A program made the position numbers and the translations under genes. The notes beneath the pieces are model-generated. The model did no database searches. It saw only the letters and a list, made by a program, of their open reading frames with translations, and was not told the origin of the DNA. From Rallus limicola (Eukaryota > Chordata > Aves > Gruiformes > Rallidae), in the NCBI GenBank assembly GCA_022605955.1, contig JAKCOZ010000014.1, positions 15,692,001-15,756,000 on the forward strand: DNA of 64,000 nucleotides, in the 5' to 3' direction. Every line of letters begins with the position of its first letter. Position 1 is the stretch's first letter. Shown piece by piece: positions 12,401 through 25,382 of the stretch.

Positions 12401-15400
12401 TGCTGCCAGCATGGCCACAGAGACCAGCAAAATATTCCCTTTGCCTGGGACCCACTACCACACCTGCACCGTCTGCAAAAGAGATAACTGGGGGGAGCAC
12501 TGGCCAGGATGTCCCAGAGGAGGGTGGGATACAGGGGCTTTGATTCACCCACTCCTGCCCCCACCAGCTCTAGGTTTGTCTCTCCTTGCTTACTGCCAGG
12601 GGAGATGGAGGTGGCTAAAAAGCTGTGGCAATGTTGTCCTGCTCCCCTGGGCATGCACCTCTCCTCTGCACCCTGTCAACTGGGGTTGTATCCCTGTCCT
12701 GGCAGGGATCCCATGGATCCTCGGTACTGACCTTCACTCTGTGGTTCCCAGGACTTGTCTGTGCAAGCCAGGCTGGGGCTATCTCCTGCCGTAGGTGTTC
12801 ATGGGTGATACAGGCAGGTCCCCAGGCTGTGTCAATGGGCAGCTACCTGTACCTTGGCAAAGCGCGTGGTCATCATCCGTCACTGCTCACAGCTGTCTCT
12901 TAGTATCTGTTTTCTCTCTCTTGCAAGGTTCACGATGTTTCCTGACACTTTCACCTTCCTCTTCCTTGTGTGGACCCGGGGGAAAGTGTCTTTGACTCAC
13001 ATTCCTGTTTCACCGTGACGCATTTCAGTCTTGCTGCAGCCTGCTCTGACCACTCGCCTGAACACGGATTGTCAGACACACCAGAGATCTCCAGGATTTG
13101 TCTTTCCTAACCATGCTTCTTATGAGAGGAGCTGTTGCACAGTCTGCGTCTGGCAGACTGGGTCAAACAGACCACTTTGATCTTGCAGTCATCAGGAAGT
13201 TTCAGGTCTGTGCTCACCTTTTATTAAGGTCAGGTTGGACTTTCACACAGCTTAAATTTTGCTTTCTTCTGTCCTTTGCTGTGCTCTTTGCAAACATCTC
13301 ACACCCTTGTTTGTTCCAGCAGGAAATATTCTCTGTGGCTCATCTGTCTCCGGGAGTGAAATGTTTATCTGTTTCATGCTGCCAGCACTACGTTCGCTCG
13401 CATCCCTGAGCAGCCTGCTTCCAACAAAGTCCCCACCTCCATACACTGCTCCTCATTTTCTGATGCTGGAGGCAGCACAGGACACTTGGTCCTTGCAGTC
13501 TGGCCATCAACATTTTGCCACTTGCAACTCACGCCGCACCCAACTCTGCTCAGTGGTTGGCAGGACTGTCCAGAGCTTCCTGCCAGAGAGGCCAAGCACA
13601 CAGCAAGGGTGACAGGTTCACCCTTTCCTTCTGTTGAACTATCTGGGTTGTAGCTTGTGTGTCCCACTTGTGTGGGAGACACCTCCTGCTCCATATACCC
13701 ATGGAGCTGGTGTTACTGTGTTTTGCAGAGCAGTGGTGCAGTCAGCTGTGGCTCTTTGCTGGTGCTTCCCCTTGGCTGGTGGTCAGGCTGTGCATTCTGC
13801 TGGCATCCAGTGATGCCCCATGGTAACCAATTGTCTCCTCCCTGCACCTCTCAGGGCTCTGCTGCAGGAAGCCCTGGGGCATCATCTTTGCACCAGTGAT
13901 GCTCAACGTGCCTCTTCCTTCACAGCAGGGCATGGCAGCACTAGCAGCTCTCCCTGCCCCCAGCATGTCAGAGTGTAGCCATACATATCATCTTCTTGAC
14001 TCTTCCAAGTGCAGAAGGTGGGCTGCTTTTCTTTGTGGTCACTAAAAGCAACCACCTGCGTACTGCAAAAAAGAGAGGTTGAGCTACTGCTTCCAAAAGC
14101 ATCTCCATCTTAAGGGCTCTTGAGATGTCCTCAAGTTGTTGCTTCAGCAGTAGTGATGGAGGCCTCCAAAATGCGATGACCAGGTGTTCTCAGCACCCCC
14201 TCCCTCCTATCAACAGCCATAGAAACATTGTTCCCAGCCATGCAATCCACACATGTCAGCCCACAGCCTCCAGTGAAGGCTCTGTCTGCCCTCCGTTTCC
14301 CTTTCAGGAGTGCCCACAGCATCCATTTCCCCTGTGCAGATAAGCCCAACTTTCCGAATATGAAGGACTTTAGGGCCATTTAAATACTTATTTGCTAACA
14401 CAAAAGCAAGCGCGCCCATAATTTAATATTCCTCTGGAAGTAATTGGATAGAAGTCCTTTGTTTCTTTTCCTCCTGTCAGCTTGCATTTGTTTAATTTGG
14501 CTGTCGTGACATGAAGTGACAGATCCCATGCTCCCGTTTTTACAGATAGCAAAACTCTGGGATTCTTCTCCCAGCATTGTTAGAAATTTATGTATTCTCC
14601 CCACTCACTCGTACATCACTGTTGTGTCAGATTACTGACCCCCTTAAGAATAAATGCATTTTAATATAGCTGACCCAGAAACCTCCCAGAGGGGAGATAA
14701 AGCGCAGCTCCGAGAACCAGCTGAATTCACTGTAGCTTAGAGAGGAATCAGAGGAGGGTCCAAAGCGGGCAATGGCGCCGTGCCACGGCTATTTCCTATT
14801 AACAAGCCTCCCGCCATGTCCACACTTCCTGCTGCTCACAGCAGTCTCGTCCCAGGGCCGCATCCATTCCTCTGGGTTGGGAAGGAGATGCTTGCAGAGT
14901 CTTCTGCAGCGCTTTCCTGGAGATACAGATGCAGGGGAGGATCAGGCTTTATCCCTGTGCAGAGCAGGCAGTGGGGATGTCCCAGAGGCCGGGGTGCCAG
15001 TGTGAGGCACAGCAGGCATGGAGGAGAATTCAAGGCCCGCTCTCAACATCTGCAAGGGTGAGAAGGCAAGGGGACAAAGCTGTCTGCAGGGCTTGGGATG
15101 GTGCGTTGCAAATAATGCCTCATGCTACATCTGCCTGGCTGGCAATGTTCCTGGCACTTCTCTTTAAAGAATATTTTTCAGAAGAAAGGAGAAACAGCAG
15201 GAAACTGCAGATTCAGCCTTGTATGGAAATGTGAAGCTGCAGAACGCAGGGGAAAAAAAATAAAAATAACAGCTTTCTCCTTCCGGGAGTCTTCAGACAT
15301 TTTCCTCAAATTTCATGCAGGGAATCTTGCTCCCTGGCCATTTTAGCAAGTTGGGTTAGGCAGATTTCTATAAAATGCATTCAATACTTGAAGGCCTTGC

Positions 15401-16755
15401 TCAGTTCTGAGGACCATGGGCTAATAACGTCTCCTGCTTTGAGGTTTCTGAGTCGTGTGTTTGGGTCCCTGCGGGTGTCCTCAGTTTGGGGGAAATGTCT
15501 TTGGAGTGTGTCTGTGGCAAATTGTTGGGAGGGGGGAAATTTGTGTCGCGTTGAATGGCCCCAGCTACCCATCATGTCATTCTAACACCTTCCGCAAGCA
15601 CCAGGGGCCTTTGGTGATTAACCTCTTAACATAGCTGTGACCTTTTTAGGCAGAACTTTCTCAGCTTATGAATTGCATGTTGAATGTTATCCTCAAGCAG
15701 TTTATGATGGCTGGGTTGTCATTAGCCCAAAGAGGCTGGTCCTGAAGTGGCCTTGCCCCACTGGAAAAAGTGGATGCAGGCAGATGCTGCTGCTTGGAAG
15801 CCTTCCCACATGTTCAGTTTGCCACCACGGCCAGCCGGGCTTGTGTGGGGCATGGGTCTGTGTCCACAGAAGGGATGGAGTGTCCCACTGACAAAGCTCC
15901 CACCCAGAACTGCCGAGAGCACTGGGAAGGTCCTTCAACCCAGCAATATACTTTGCACACACTTTCAAAGAGACCAAACCCTCCATGGGGTTCTCTTTGT
16001 CTCCCATGCACACACATGGAAGTAAGGTCCCCTCACCCACCTGCCACCATGGATCCTGCAATCATGAGCTGAAACAGGACCTTCATGCTGAAGCACGAAG
16101 CTGTGAGCACTGCAGGTAGTTTCACATGAAGATGTCCTCACCACAAAAGTGCAGGGACCAGTGCTTCTGCACTCACCAGGAGCCAGCACGACTCCTTTAA
16201 CCCATTAACCCAGTTAGGGCTGAGTCTCTGCAGTTTTATTACTGATGATCAGTGGCGTAGGGATGAATCAGAAGGCGGCTAAGTTCATTTGCTAGATCTT
16301 CCAGTGTAGCAAAGATGGGGTAGGCTCTTCTAATCTGTGTTTTCCTTCCCTGAGGGGATATGAAAGCCAGGAGGAGAAAATAGCTGAGGTTTCAGATCTC
16401 AAGTTGATTTTGCAACATGGGGGTGGAGGGGGGTGGGAGGGGGAAACCCAGCTTCTCCTCTGTCTGGGACCTGAAGGCCTTATTGCTGTGGAAGCCCTTG
16501 AAAGAAAATAAAACATAGTGGAATATGGTGTTGTTTGTGTAGTCAGTTTTCTGCAAAACCTCACACTTTAAATGGTTACAGAGATCTGGAAAACGCTCAT
16601 CACACGTGTGGATTTAAGGACTGTGTAGTAGCCAAGGTAATAACTCTACAAATACCTAATTAGGGGAATAAAGCAGGCTACAGAGAAAGATGCATTTCTG
16701 AGGGCCTCTCTCCTTCTCTCCAGTACAAACAGGCATGCATATACAAACACATGCA

Positions 16756-16784
16756 TATACACACACACACACACATATATATAT
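16756..16784. repeat. (AC)n-(AT)n microsatellite
   Basis: A run of AC dinucleotides passes directly into AT dinucleotides. Related ATGCATATAC units lie just before it. Confidence 0.9.
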
Positions 16785-18305
16785 CTCCTAGAGTTTATTT
16801 AGATCTAAGGCCTATTAAACAAACCTGGCTTTAAGACTCATGATGAGATTAATCGGGCATAGTAATTACATGTGCTTGAAAATTACTTAGCAATTATACT
16901 TGAAGTTACCAAGAATTTCTATGATGAATTACCTTAGGATTTTAATTCTGAAAGAGGTAAGGACAAGGTTAACAGAGGTCTAGTTTGAAGACAGTTGAGT
17001 ACCAGATAATTATCCTGTGCTGCTGTATATTAACAGCATGCACTGCTGCCATGAATCTTCAGACCTGTTGCAAGGTAATTATTTCTGTTTTCCATAACAC
17101 AAAATGAATCCTGCACTGTGGCTTGGGATTCCCTCCTCAAATAGGTGGATACCTTTTTGCTGGTGGTCCAGAGAGGGGACCTGGCAGGCCCTCAGGTCAC
17201 CGCAGGTACCTCATCCCACTCTCCTTCCCCTACACACCAAGACCTGGAGTAAGATGCCAGATGTTGGGCACCTATTTTGGGAATTTTCATGGAAGAAAAT
17301 GCAGTGTAAGGGGCTGCTGACTTGCCTGTGTCAGCTGAACTGAGTAGAAGATAGAGGGTTGGCATACAGACACACATTTTTAAAATCTACAGATATCTAC
17401 ACTGTGCCCTAAAACTAAAGAGGCCGTAATTTTCCCTTGTTGGCTTCAATCCTGCCCAAGGTGTAGAAGGTCGCGGTCCTGGTGGGACTTGGATGGAGCT
17501 GAGACCTCAACCCTATGGGGGTCCAGGGGATGGTTTCAGAGGCCAGGCTTGGCACGCTGGGTCTGCAGCAGCGACATGAGCATCGCCGGGCATGGTGTCA
17601 GTCTTCTGGTGCTCAGGCAGGACCAGCACCACCCTCATAGCAAATGACAGGCAGAGCCCGGCTCACCCTCAGCAGCATCACCACATCTTCCACAGAGTTG
17701 CACAAGAGATGGGTTTTGTCCCCCAGTGCCCAGGGAGCGGGAGCAGGGGAGAGGTGGGGCTGAATGAAATCTCTGCAGCACTTAAGTTCCCAAGTAAATA
17801 TCTAATTAGGTAAATGTTTGACTTCAATAATAGATGAGCAGAATATCAAGAGACATGAGTACTGGCAAAGTATATCTATGGCAAAGTCTTTACAGTGGGG
17901 TCATTTTTTTGGCCTGCCCTCCTATTTAAGAGCCTTCTGTAAGTGGAAAAACCATGCGTGCAGCTGCTAAGGGTAGGGCATGACTTTCCTTGCTCTTGCT
18001 CGAACAATTTGGAGGCACCCATCGGCAAACCCACCCTCATCAATTCTGCATCTTCCTGAAAATGTACTTTTAAGCACCTTAATTGCATTTCAGAGATAAC
18101 CCTGCAGGCAAAGTGACAGGAAGAGAAACCATATGGAGCAGTTTGGCGGTCGGGCTCTTTGTTTTAAATCAATCAAACATCTGCGGCTAATGTAGCTTTG
18201 GGCTGCTCCTCAGGAAACATTAGCCCTATTAGTCTGGGCTGGCAGGAACACAAAATAATATATTTATGGACAAAGCACATGTGCATTACTGATGGAGAGC
18301 AAGCG

Positions 18306-18330
18306 GAGGAGGAGGAGGAGGAGGAAGAGA
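18306..18330. repeat. (GGA)n trinucleotide repeat
   Basis: About seven GGA/GAG units form a short purine tract. Confidence 0.85.
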
Positions 18331-19117
18331 AGATCTGTGGTCAGCACTTTGCCTTCTTGGGAGGTCAGCTCCAATACTCAAAGAGCAGGGACGTGGGGTC
18401 CTGTTTCCTTGACCCAGTCCCATGCCACTCATCTCCCTGTCTGGGTGCAGCATCAGGACCTGCTGCCCTGAGCCCTGAGGGGACAAACAACCAAAAAGAA
18501 GGTTGCTAACTTCTTACCTTAAAGGAAATGAGGTGGGATGGTGCAGCGGGATGTGTTGCAGTCTGCAGGGAGAGGAGCACTGAGCAGCAGGGCCAGCCAT
18601 GGGGCTGCATCTGGCTCCCCACAATGCCCTGTCCTGGTTGGGCTGGTGTACCCCAGCAAGCCCAGCACAGGGGTCATATTCATCACTTACAGGAGGAGGC
18701 AGGGACCACGTGTGTCAGGGCAGCGGGGTCTCACTAGGCTGAAAACAAAGTTTCACACCAAGGGTTACAAAAGCTGAAGGGTCGAGTTGTCCATATAGTG
18801 TTCCCTCTTAAATCCAGACAGCCTTCAGGCCCTTCAACCCATTTTCCTTCCATGCAGCGGATTACGTGTGCTCACACAGCAGCATTCCCAAGGAGGAGGC
18901 AGGACATGGACTGGGTAACCAGGCTATTTCATCTACACTGCCATGCAGGTAAATGCCTCTGCATTTGCACCTGCATTCATAAATGAGAGGTAGAAGGACG
19001 TACCTCTGCCTGACAGCACCTCTCTGGTCCATCCGCCCACTCCACAGTTCCCTGGGAACTGGAGCACCATGACTGAGGGCAAGAAATTCAAGAGCTTTGG
19101 GGCTGCTTCGCACCCTG

Positions 19118-19141
19118 GCACTGCCACTGCCACTGCCACTG
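19118..19141. repeat. (CACTGC)n hexamer repeat
   Basis: Nearly four tandem CACTGC units form a short simple repeat. Confidence 0.85.
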
Positions 19142-21183
19142 TCTGGAGGGAGGGGATTTGCACTAGAAAAACCCTAAAGTTGTGAAGACACCCTATATAA
19201 TCTTAATTAACAATCCGATGAGATTGGGGGGGGGGCGGTGGTGGTGTAAATTAGAGTACCCCTATTTATGGAAAAGTACATCACTGGCATGTTTTGATTC
19301 TACCAAAACAAAATGTTGCAAATCCTGAAAACACAAATAAAAACCCCAACCAACCAACAAACATATTGGGAATAAAGCATTGTGTATTAGGTAGACAAGC
19401 CTCAGCTGCCCCTTAGTGACACTGTGAAGTAATCATGTAAGTGGGACACTCAAACGGAGTTTTCAGTCCTGTGCTAGATGAGCCTGATTTCCAAAACACA
19501 GTTTAGTTAAGCCTTTTTTTAAAATTATTTTTTCTGGGCAGAGTCGGGGATCTGAGGAATGCCTGAACTATGACTTTCCAGATTTGTAAATGCTTGTTCC
19601 ATCTTTGCACTACTTCAGGTTACAGTGGCAGGGGCTTAGGAGAGGAGGATGGCAGCACATGCAATTTGGGTATTCTTTTTTTCAGCTGTGCATCTGTGGA
19701 TGCCTTCAGCGTTAGCACGTGTGCATCAGTTTGAGGAGTTTCCTCTTTTGCCCAGGTTGAATATGCCAGATTTGTACACCCACTGTGAGATGCAGAAGGA
19801 ACAGTATTATGTGCAGGAAATATGACAGCTTTAATCTGGAGAATACCAATTGCATTTAGATTTCTGGCTTTTGGCGAGCATGCTCATTTCTAAGCTCTGG
19901 CTTTCTTGGAGGGATGCGGAGGAGCTGAGCTGGTTTCATAAAGCAGAGCTCCTGAAGCAGGTAACTCAGCGTGCATCGCATCCACCCTCCCCTCTGCTGC
20001 TGCCTCTGCAGCTTACATCCCCCTTACCCCATCCTCCCGCCCACGTCCTCTCCCCACACCTCTTGTGCACACAAGCACCATGCAGGCATGTGTGTCCCCC
20101 CCATGCCCCCCATCCTCCTGCTCCTTTTGCAGCCCTTGAGCTTTTCCAAAGGACACGTTGGCTCCAATTTTTTCAGTTACACCAAGTCCAATATCCCCGT
20201 TTCAGAACAGACACGTGCTTCCACCTCCTTCTTCTCTAAGGGGTGGATGAATTGTGCCAACTCATGATCCCCCTTCTCCCAGCATGTATCCAATGGTCTC
20301 CAGGACACATGTTATTGCCTTTTTGTTTCCAGAAGGCTGACAAAGCTTCAGTGCTCAACGGCAGGAGAAGGACTTACCTACCATCCTTTGAGAGCCCATG
20401 AATGAAGCCTGTGTGAAATACTCTCCCCCTCAGGGAAAGCTGGAGAAACATCTACACGCTTCCTCTGGCATGCTCATGAGAAGGCAGAAGTCTGAAGACT
20501 GCTGCTAAATTTGTCAAAGGATGTATTTTCCGAAGTACTTCTAACTCAGGCAAATTATCCAATTTATTTGCAAATTATTTGAAAATTCATCCTCTCCTCA
20601 AATGTGTAAGTGCTGTAATTCTGCCAAAGACCCGCTGCATCTGTACCAGTCGCTCACTGCCTTCTCCAAGCTCAAAGAAATGTCATAACTCCCAGCAGCA
20701 TGCCTGTCATGCAAAACAAACCATTTTGGGTTGAATTTTCCCAGCACCGTGAGCAAAAGGTTTCCTTGAGTCATCTAAAGCTGAGGAGCTTCAGGGGGAA
20801 ACTGTGGGGTAGCTCAGCTCTGAGGACAGGGAAGCTGCTGGCGATGGAGCTTCCAGTGTGGTTGAGGGCCTCCTGGGAGGGTGATAGGAGTAAGCAGGAG
20901 GTGCTTCTGGGAAGGAAAAGTGGCAGAAGGGAGTTTGCTTTAAAAATAATGTGTACCTCCACCCACAGGACACGTACCATGATGGTAGAAATGCAGAAGA
21001 CAGCTGAGGTGTTGCAGCAGACTTCCTCCCAAGCGTTGGCTGCCCTATGTTCCCTTCAGTGGGTTGGTGGAGCTGGCACCAAGGTTTTGCAGCTCACAGG
21101 GTGGGATGAGGTTCCAGGCAGTACACAGGGTTTGAACTGACCCAATTGCCACAGCCTCCCATGGAGGATATTACTATTAGGAG

Positions 21184-21500
21184 TCACAGAATCACAGAAT
21201 GATTGGGGTTGGAAGGGACCTCTGGACATCATCTAGTCCAACCCCCCTGCAGAACAGGATCATCTCGAGCAGGTTGTACAGGACAGTGTCCAAGTGAGTT
21301 GAATATCTCCAGAGTAGGAGACTCCACAACCTCTCTGGGCAGCCTGTGCCAGTGCTCTCCAGTCTCACAGTAAAGAAGTTCCTCCTCATGTATAGGTGGA
21401 ACTTCCTGTATTTGAGTTTATGCCCATTGCCTCCTGTCCTGTGTTTGGGCACCTCTGAGAAAAGACTGACACCATCCTCCTGACACCCATCCCTCATGTT
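21184..21500 (-). mobile_element. CR1 LINE 3' fragment, minus strand
   Basis: It starts with TCACAGAATCACAGAATG, the reverse complement of the short ATTCTGTG-type repeats at the CR1 3' end. It continues with TTGGAAGGGACCTC, ATCTAGTCCAACCCCC and the diagnostic CTCTGGGCAGCCTGTGCCAGTG segment. About 320 nt remain, so the element is strongly 5'-truncated, as is usual for CR1. Confidence 0.9.
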
Positions 21501-24500
21501 ATAAGCATTGAGTCATGCTAGCCCATGAGGTCAAAGGCCATCATCACATACAATATATATGTAATCATCAGCTATAACAAGGGGAAAAATTTTCTTTCTT
21601 GACCCATACGTTGTGGGAGCTCTTTTACCAATGAAAGGGTGTGGAAGCATCTCATCAGGAATGACAGCAATTCAAAGCAAGGGCAAGAGTCCTTCACTGT
21701 ATGACTGCAGGTCTCTTGTGACCCCAAAGAGGTGATACTGCAAAAAAGGCTTTGGAGAAGAATCAGTGTAATTCCAAGTGTAGTTTGTCCTGTTGTCAGC
21801 TGCTTGAAAGGCTTCAGTGCTGAACCACTGTCTGAAGTGAAGGGCACAGGCAGATAATGATGCAAGAAATTAAGTCCTATGGAGTGAATGTTTGTTGCTG
21901 CGGGGAGAGGGAGGTTTGTGGCTGCCCTTGTGAGAAGTGTGTCTCAGGAGAAGTGAGAAACAAGGTGGTGACCACATGTACATTTGAAGATGGTCTGATA
22001 AAGCTCCGATCCATGTTGACAAACAGATATAGGGTAAGGATGGGACTTCAGGAGAGTTATTCCACTGCTTTCAAACCCCTTTGGATGAGATGCCCAGTTT
22101 TCTCCCTCCCAAGGCAAAAGGATGCACAGGGCCGATACCAAGTGATCTTTATCCTCTGGCCTCCCAGATGGCCCCCGTTTGCCTCTTGCCCCTTTTTTAG
22201 TTGTTCATTGACAAGGCTGCGCTCTATCGGACTGTGGCAGCCCTTGGCAAACAAGAGGTGAGGAGCCCTGCCCAGCTCCTGCAGTGGGTTACCAGATAAG
22301 GTGGGCTGATAGTGGCTTTTTGCATCTTCACCCTGACCGGCACCACCTCTGTGAGCTTTGTGAGACCCATTGTCCAGGAGCATAAAGAGCGTCCCCAACC
22401 TTCCCCAAAGGCACCAAATCAGACATCTGTTTTCTTTTGTTTTCAGCAGCTTCTGTAATTATTAACTGTGCAGAAGGGCTTAGAGCCCACTGCGCGGGCT
22501 GCTGCAGAGCACCTCGCCTGGGGAAGGTGCTCTGCTCAGGGCCGGGGCTTGTTTGCTCCTTGGCCTTCCTGTGAGATAAGAAGGACATTGAACAATGGGA
22601 ACCCAATAATCTTCCTCTTTCCCCCCTTGACCACTGATTTGATTCATGGTACTTTTTGTTTGCCACTGATGAATAACAAAGCTGTTTCATCTCCGCTCCA
22701 GATCTATGCACAAATGGGAGGTACACATCACGCACGGCAGAAAAGACGTGGAGATTTAATCCCTTCCCTCAAGAACATGCCGCTCAGGACATGTGCCTTA
22801 AAAGCAGAGCTGTGGTAGCCTAGGGGAGAAATCATTTTTTTCAAACCTACCTTTGATTAGGGACATGCCTTTTTGGCGTGATGGCCTGCCAGCAATCCAG
22901 CGTTACACAAGCTCTCAGCATTTGAACCAGCATGCCCGAGTAGCTAATTTTTCTTTCTCAAGGTCATCTTGTTATTATGCAATTGCACAAGCAAGGGGTA
23001 AAAAGACAAAGAAGGTTTTGACACGCTCCCAGGAGCACAGGGCCTTTAGGAACGCCCATTTAAATACAGATGTTTGAAATGCTCCCTGTGTTTCCTCTTG
23101 TACCGCCCCGTATGCACGCTGGGGTGCAGACGCACTCCCTCATCCCTGTGTGCCAGGTGCTTTGGGGTACCGCTTCCCCTCTGCCAGGCTGGAGCTGTGC
23201 AGGGAGGCTGCTGCGCAAATATCCAGCTTCTCTCCTTCTCACCCACCCGTAGCACAGGGATAGCCATGTTGCTTTCATCCTGAGCAGTCATAACCAGACC
23301 TGCCCTCCCCATGCCAGGGCAGCCTGATGGTCTCTCCAGCCACATTCACCTTTCTCCAGCATCATCCAGTATGGCAGAGGCTCAGTACCACTGAGACCAG
23401 TGTGGGCTACAGGCAGTGGCACCCTGCCTGGCAGGCAGCACTTGCTCTTGCTCCCCTGACTCACCCCAACTGTGGGCAGAGCAATAATAAGTGCACGAGT
23501 TAATAGCGGTGCTGAGGCGGCAGTGGTTTTCCAGAGACCTCCAGAGCTGACTCATAGGACAGAGCTGTGACAGAGATGACAGGGGGATAGAAATCAGGAC
23601 CCTGACAAGCTTCTCTGTCAATTATCTATTTATTCCATGCACCATCTTCCCTTTCTGCCTGTTGGCAATGAGGAGAATTCATAAATGACAGTAATAAATG
23701 CAAAATGACAGCTAATCTTAATTGACCAAAGCTTCCCTCAAAAGCCTGGGCCTTGCTGGATGTAATATGCTCTAAATGTAAAAATATAACCCAGGAAATT
23801 ACACCGGTGGTTTTACATGCCTTTAATCGGGTGGGCTTGATGCTGCCAGGCAGCACACTCGAGGTGGGATCCGGTTGTGAGTGGGATCCTTTTTCCCCCC
23901 ACAAAATGGGAACTCTGAGGTTCATTGGCCTCGCTCTGCTCCCCAGCCCTGTTGCTTCCACTTCCCAAACCTGCAAATTTGTGCTCCAAAGCAGCACCAC
24001 TTGGCAATCTAACCACTTGCCTAATCTAACCTTATCCTTCTGACACCAGTTGGCGCAGACATCACACCCAGGTGCAGGAGTGATGTTCCTGGGGAGAGCC
24101 CTGTACTTTGCTACTGAGGTTTTCCCTTGGTGGGTTACTTGTTTCCCCCCCAACCTGTAATGCACAAATTGTTACTGACCTTGGAAAACCTTTTTCCTCC
24201 TGGGAAAGAGGTGTTGATAGCAAAATGTCCCCTTACCTCTCAGCACATTTCTCTCTGGCTGCCTGAGTGCTCTTTGGGATTTGGGGGAAGGAGAAGGAGA
24301 GGCATGGTCCCTGCTTTTGTTTTTGTCTCAGGACAGGCAGACAGTGCTTGGTATACCGCTGGCAGATCTCTCCTCCCATCAGAGGGTATCCAAAAGCCAA
24401 AATATTTTCCAGCACTCTGCACAGTAGCCCTGAACCATGGAGCTGGGGCTGCAGCAGCTGCTCCTGCTCCAGCCTTGATCTCCAGCACTGTCTCACTCCC

Positions 24501-25324
24501 CAAATTTCTTGGCTGAATGGGCAGCACCCAGAATGCTGGGGCTGGGACGTGGGAAGGATGAGGGAAAGGTGAGGAAGGAAAGCTGAAGACAAGAGTGTTT
24601 TAGCTGACCTGCCAAGATACTCCTGCTTGGGGGTTGTTTTCCCCCACCCCAACTTGGGTAGGTCCCCTCGCTGCCTCCGCCTTCCCTGCCAGCTCAGCCA
24701 GGGTTGTACTGCGGCACTTTCTTGAGAGCATCCCGGAGACTTCAAAACCTCCTCCTCCTCCTCCTGGCAGAATGACTTGCAGCTTTTCTGAAAACTGGCA
24801 GGCAGCCTCAGTGCTTTGCCATGGGAGGAGGGTTAACCCCTTCCCTCCTTTCCTCCTTCTCTCCCCTTCCCCAGTCCCTCATCCTGCCGGTTTGACTGGG
24901 AAATGGCTGGGAGAAAGCACAAAGGAGGAAGTATTTTCATTTAAGAGCATTTATGTAGCCCTTGTGGCTCTGTGGCTCAGGGTGGCAGGAACGCAGCCTT
25001 GCACTGACAGCCTGAGGTTTCACCCCTCTGAGCCCACAGGGTATTTTTGCAAGGGGCAATTATTGAGGATTTGGGGGGTTGGTCGGTTGAGCGGGATGTG
25101 ACACACTGAGAAGTGGGAAGAAAAGGTTTATCCTTCAGCAGCTCAAAGGGCTCCCAGTCCTGAGGGAACGTTTGAAAGTTTTCCTATTTTCTAGCTCCAC
25201 GTAAGAGTGACGGCAGGAATCACACAGCCAGGATCCAGGAATCCCACCTCCTAGCTTTCCCTTGGGCTTGCAGAGTGTCTTCTTCAAGAGCACTGGATTT
25301 CTTGGTTAATTTCCAGAAACACTA

Positions 25325-25382
25325 TCTTTCTTTTTTCCTTTTTTTTTTTCCTTCCCCCTCCCCCCCCCCCCCCCCCCCCCCC
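25325..25382. repeat. Polypyrimidine tract ending in a 23-C run
   Basis: This is a pure C/T stretch of 58 nt: a T-rich part followed by uninterrupted C from 25360 to 25382. The minus strand carries G23, which can form G-quadruplexes. The length is likely variable, and such runs are prone to sequencing error. Confidence 0.9.

Larger units (their letters stand above)
8278..21183. other. Intergenic DNA, simple repeats only
   Basis: This stretch is moderately GC-rich with many short chance open frames on both strands. Simple repeats are listed separately. AT-rich islands at about 16600-17050 and 18130-18300 look less like neutral sequence. No exon with splice signals and recognisable protein could be found. 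Confidence 0.6.

Noticed and set aside
20700..21140. 146-codon plus-strand frame ending just before a CR1 fragment
   Set aside because: No similarity to CR1 ORF proteins or any other family was recognised, and the composition is like that of its surroundings.
23626..24165. 179-codon minus-strand frame
   Set aside because: No domain or homologue recognised; it overlaps a block that looks regulatory, and its translation has no coding character I can identify.
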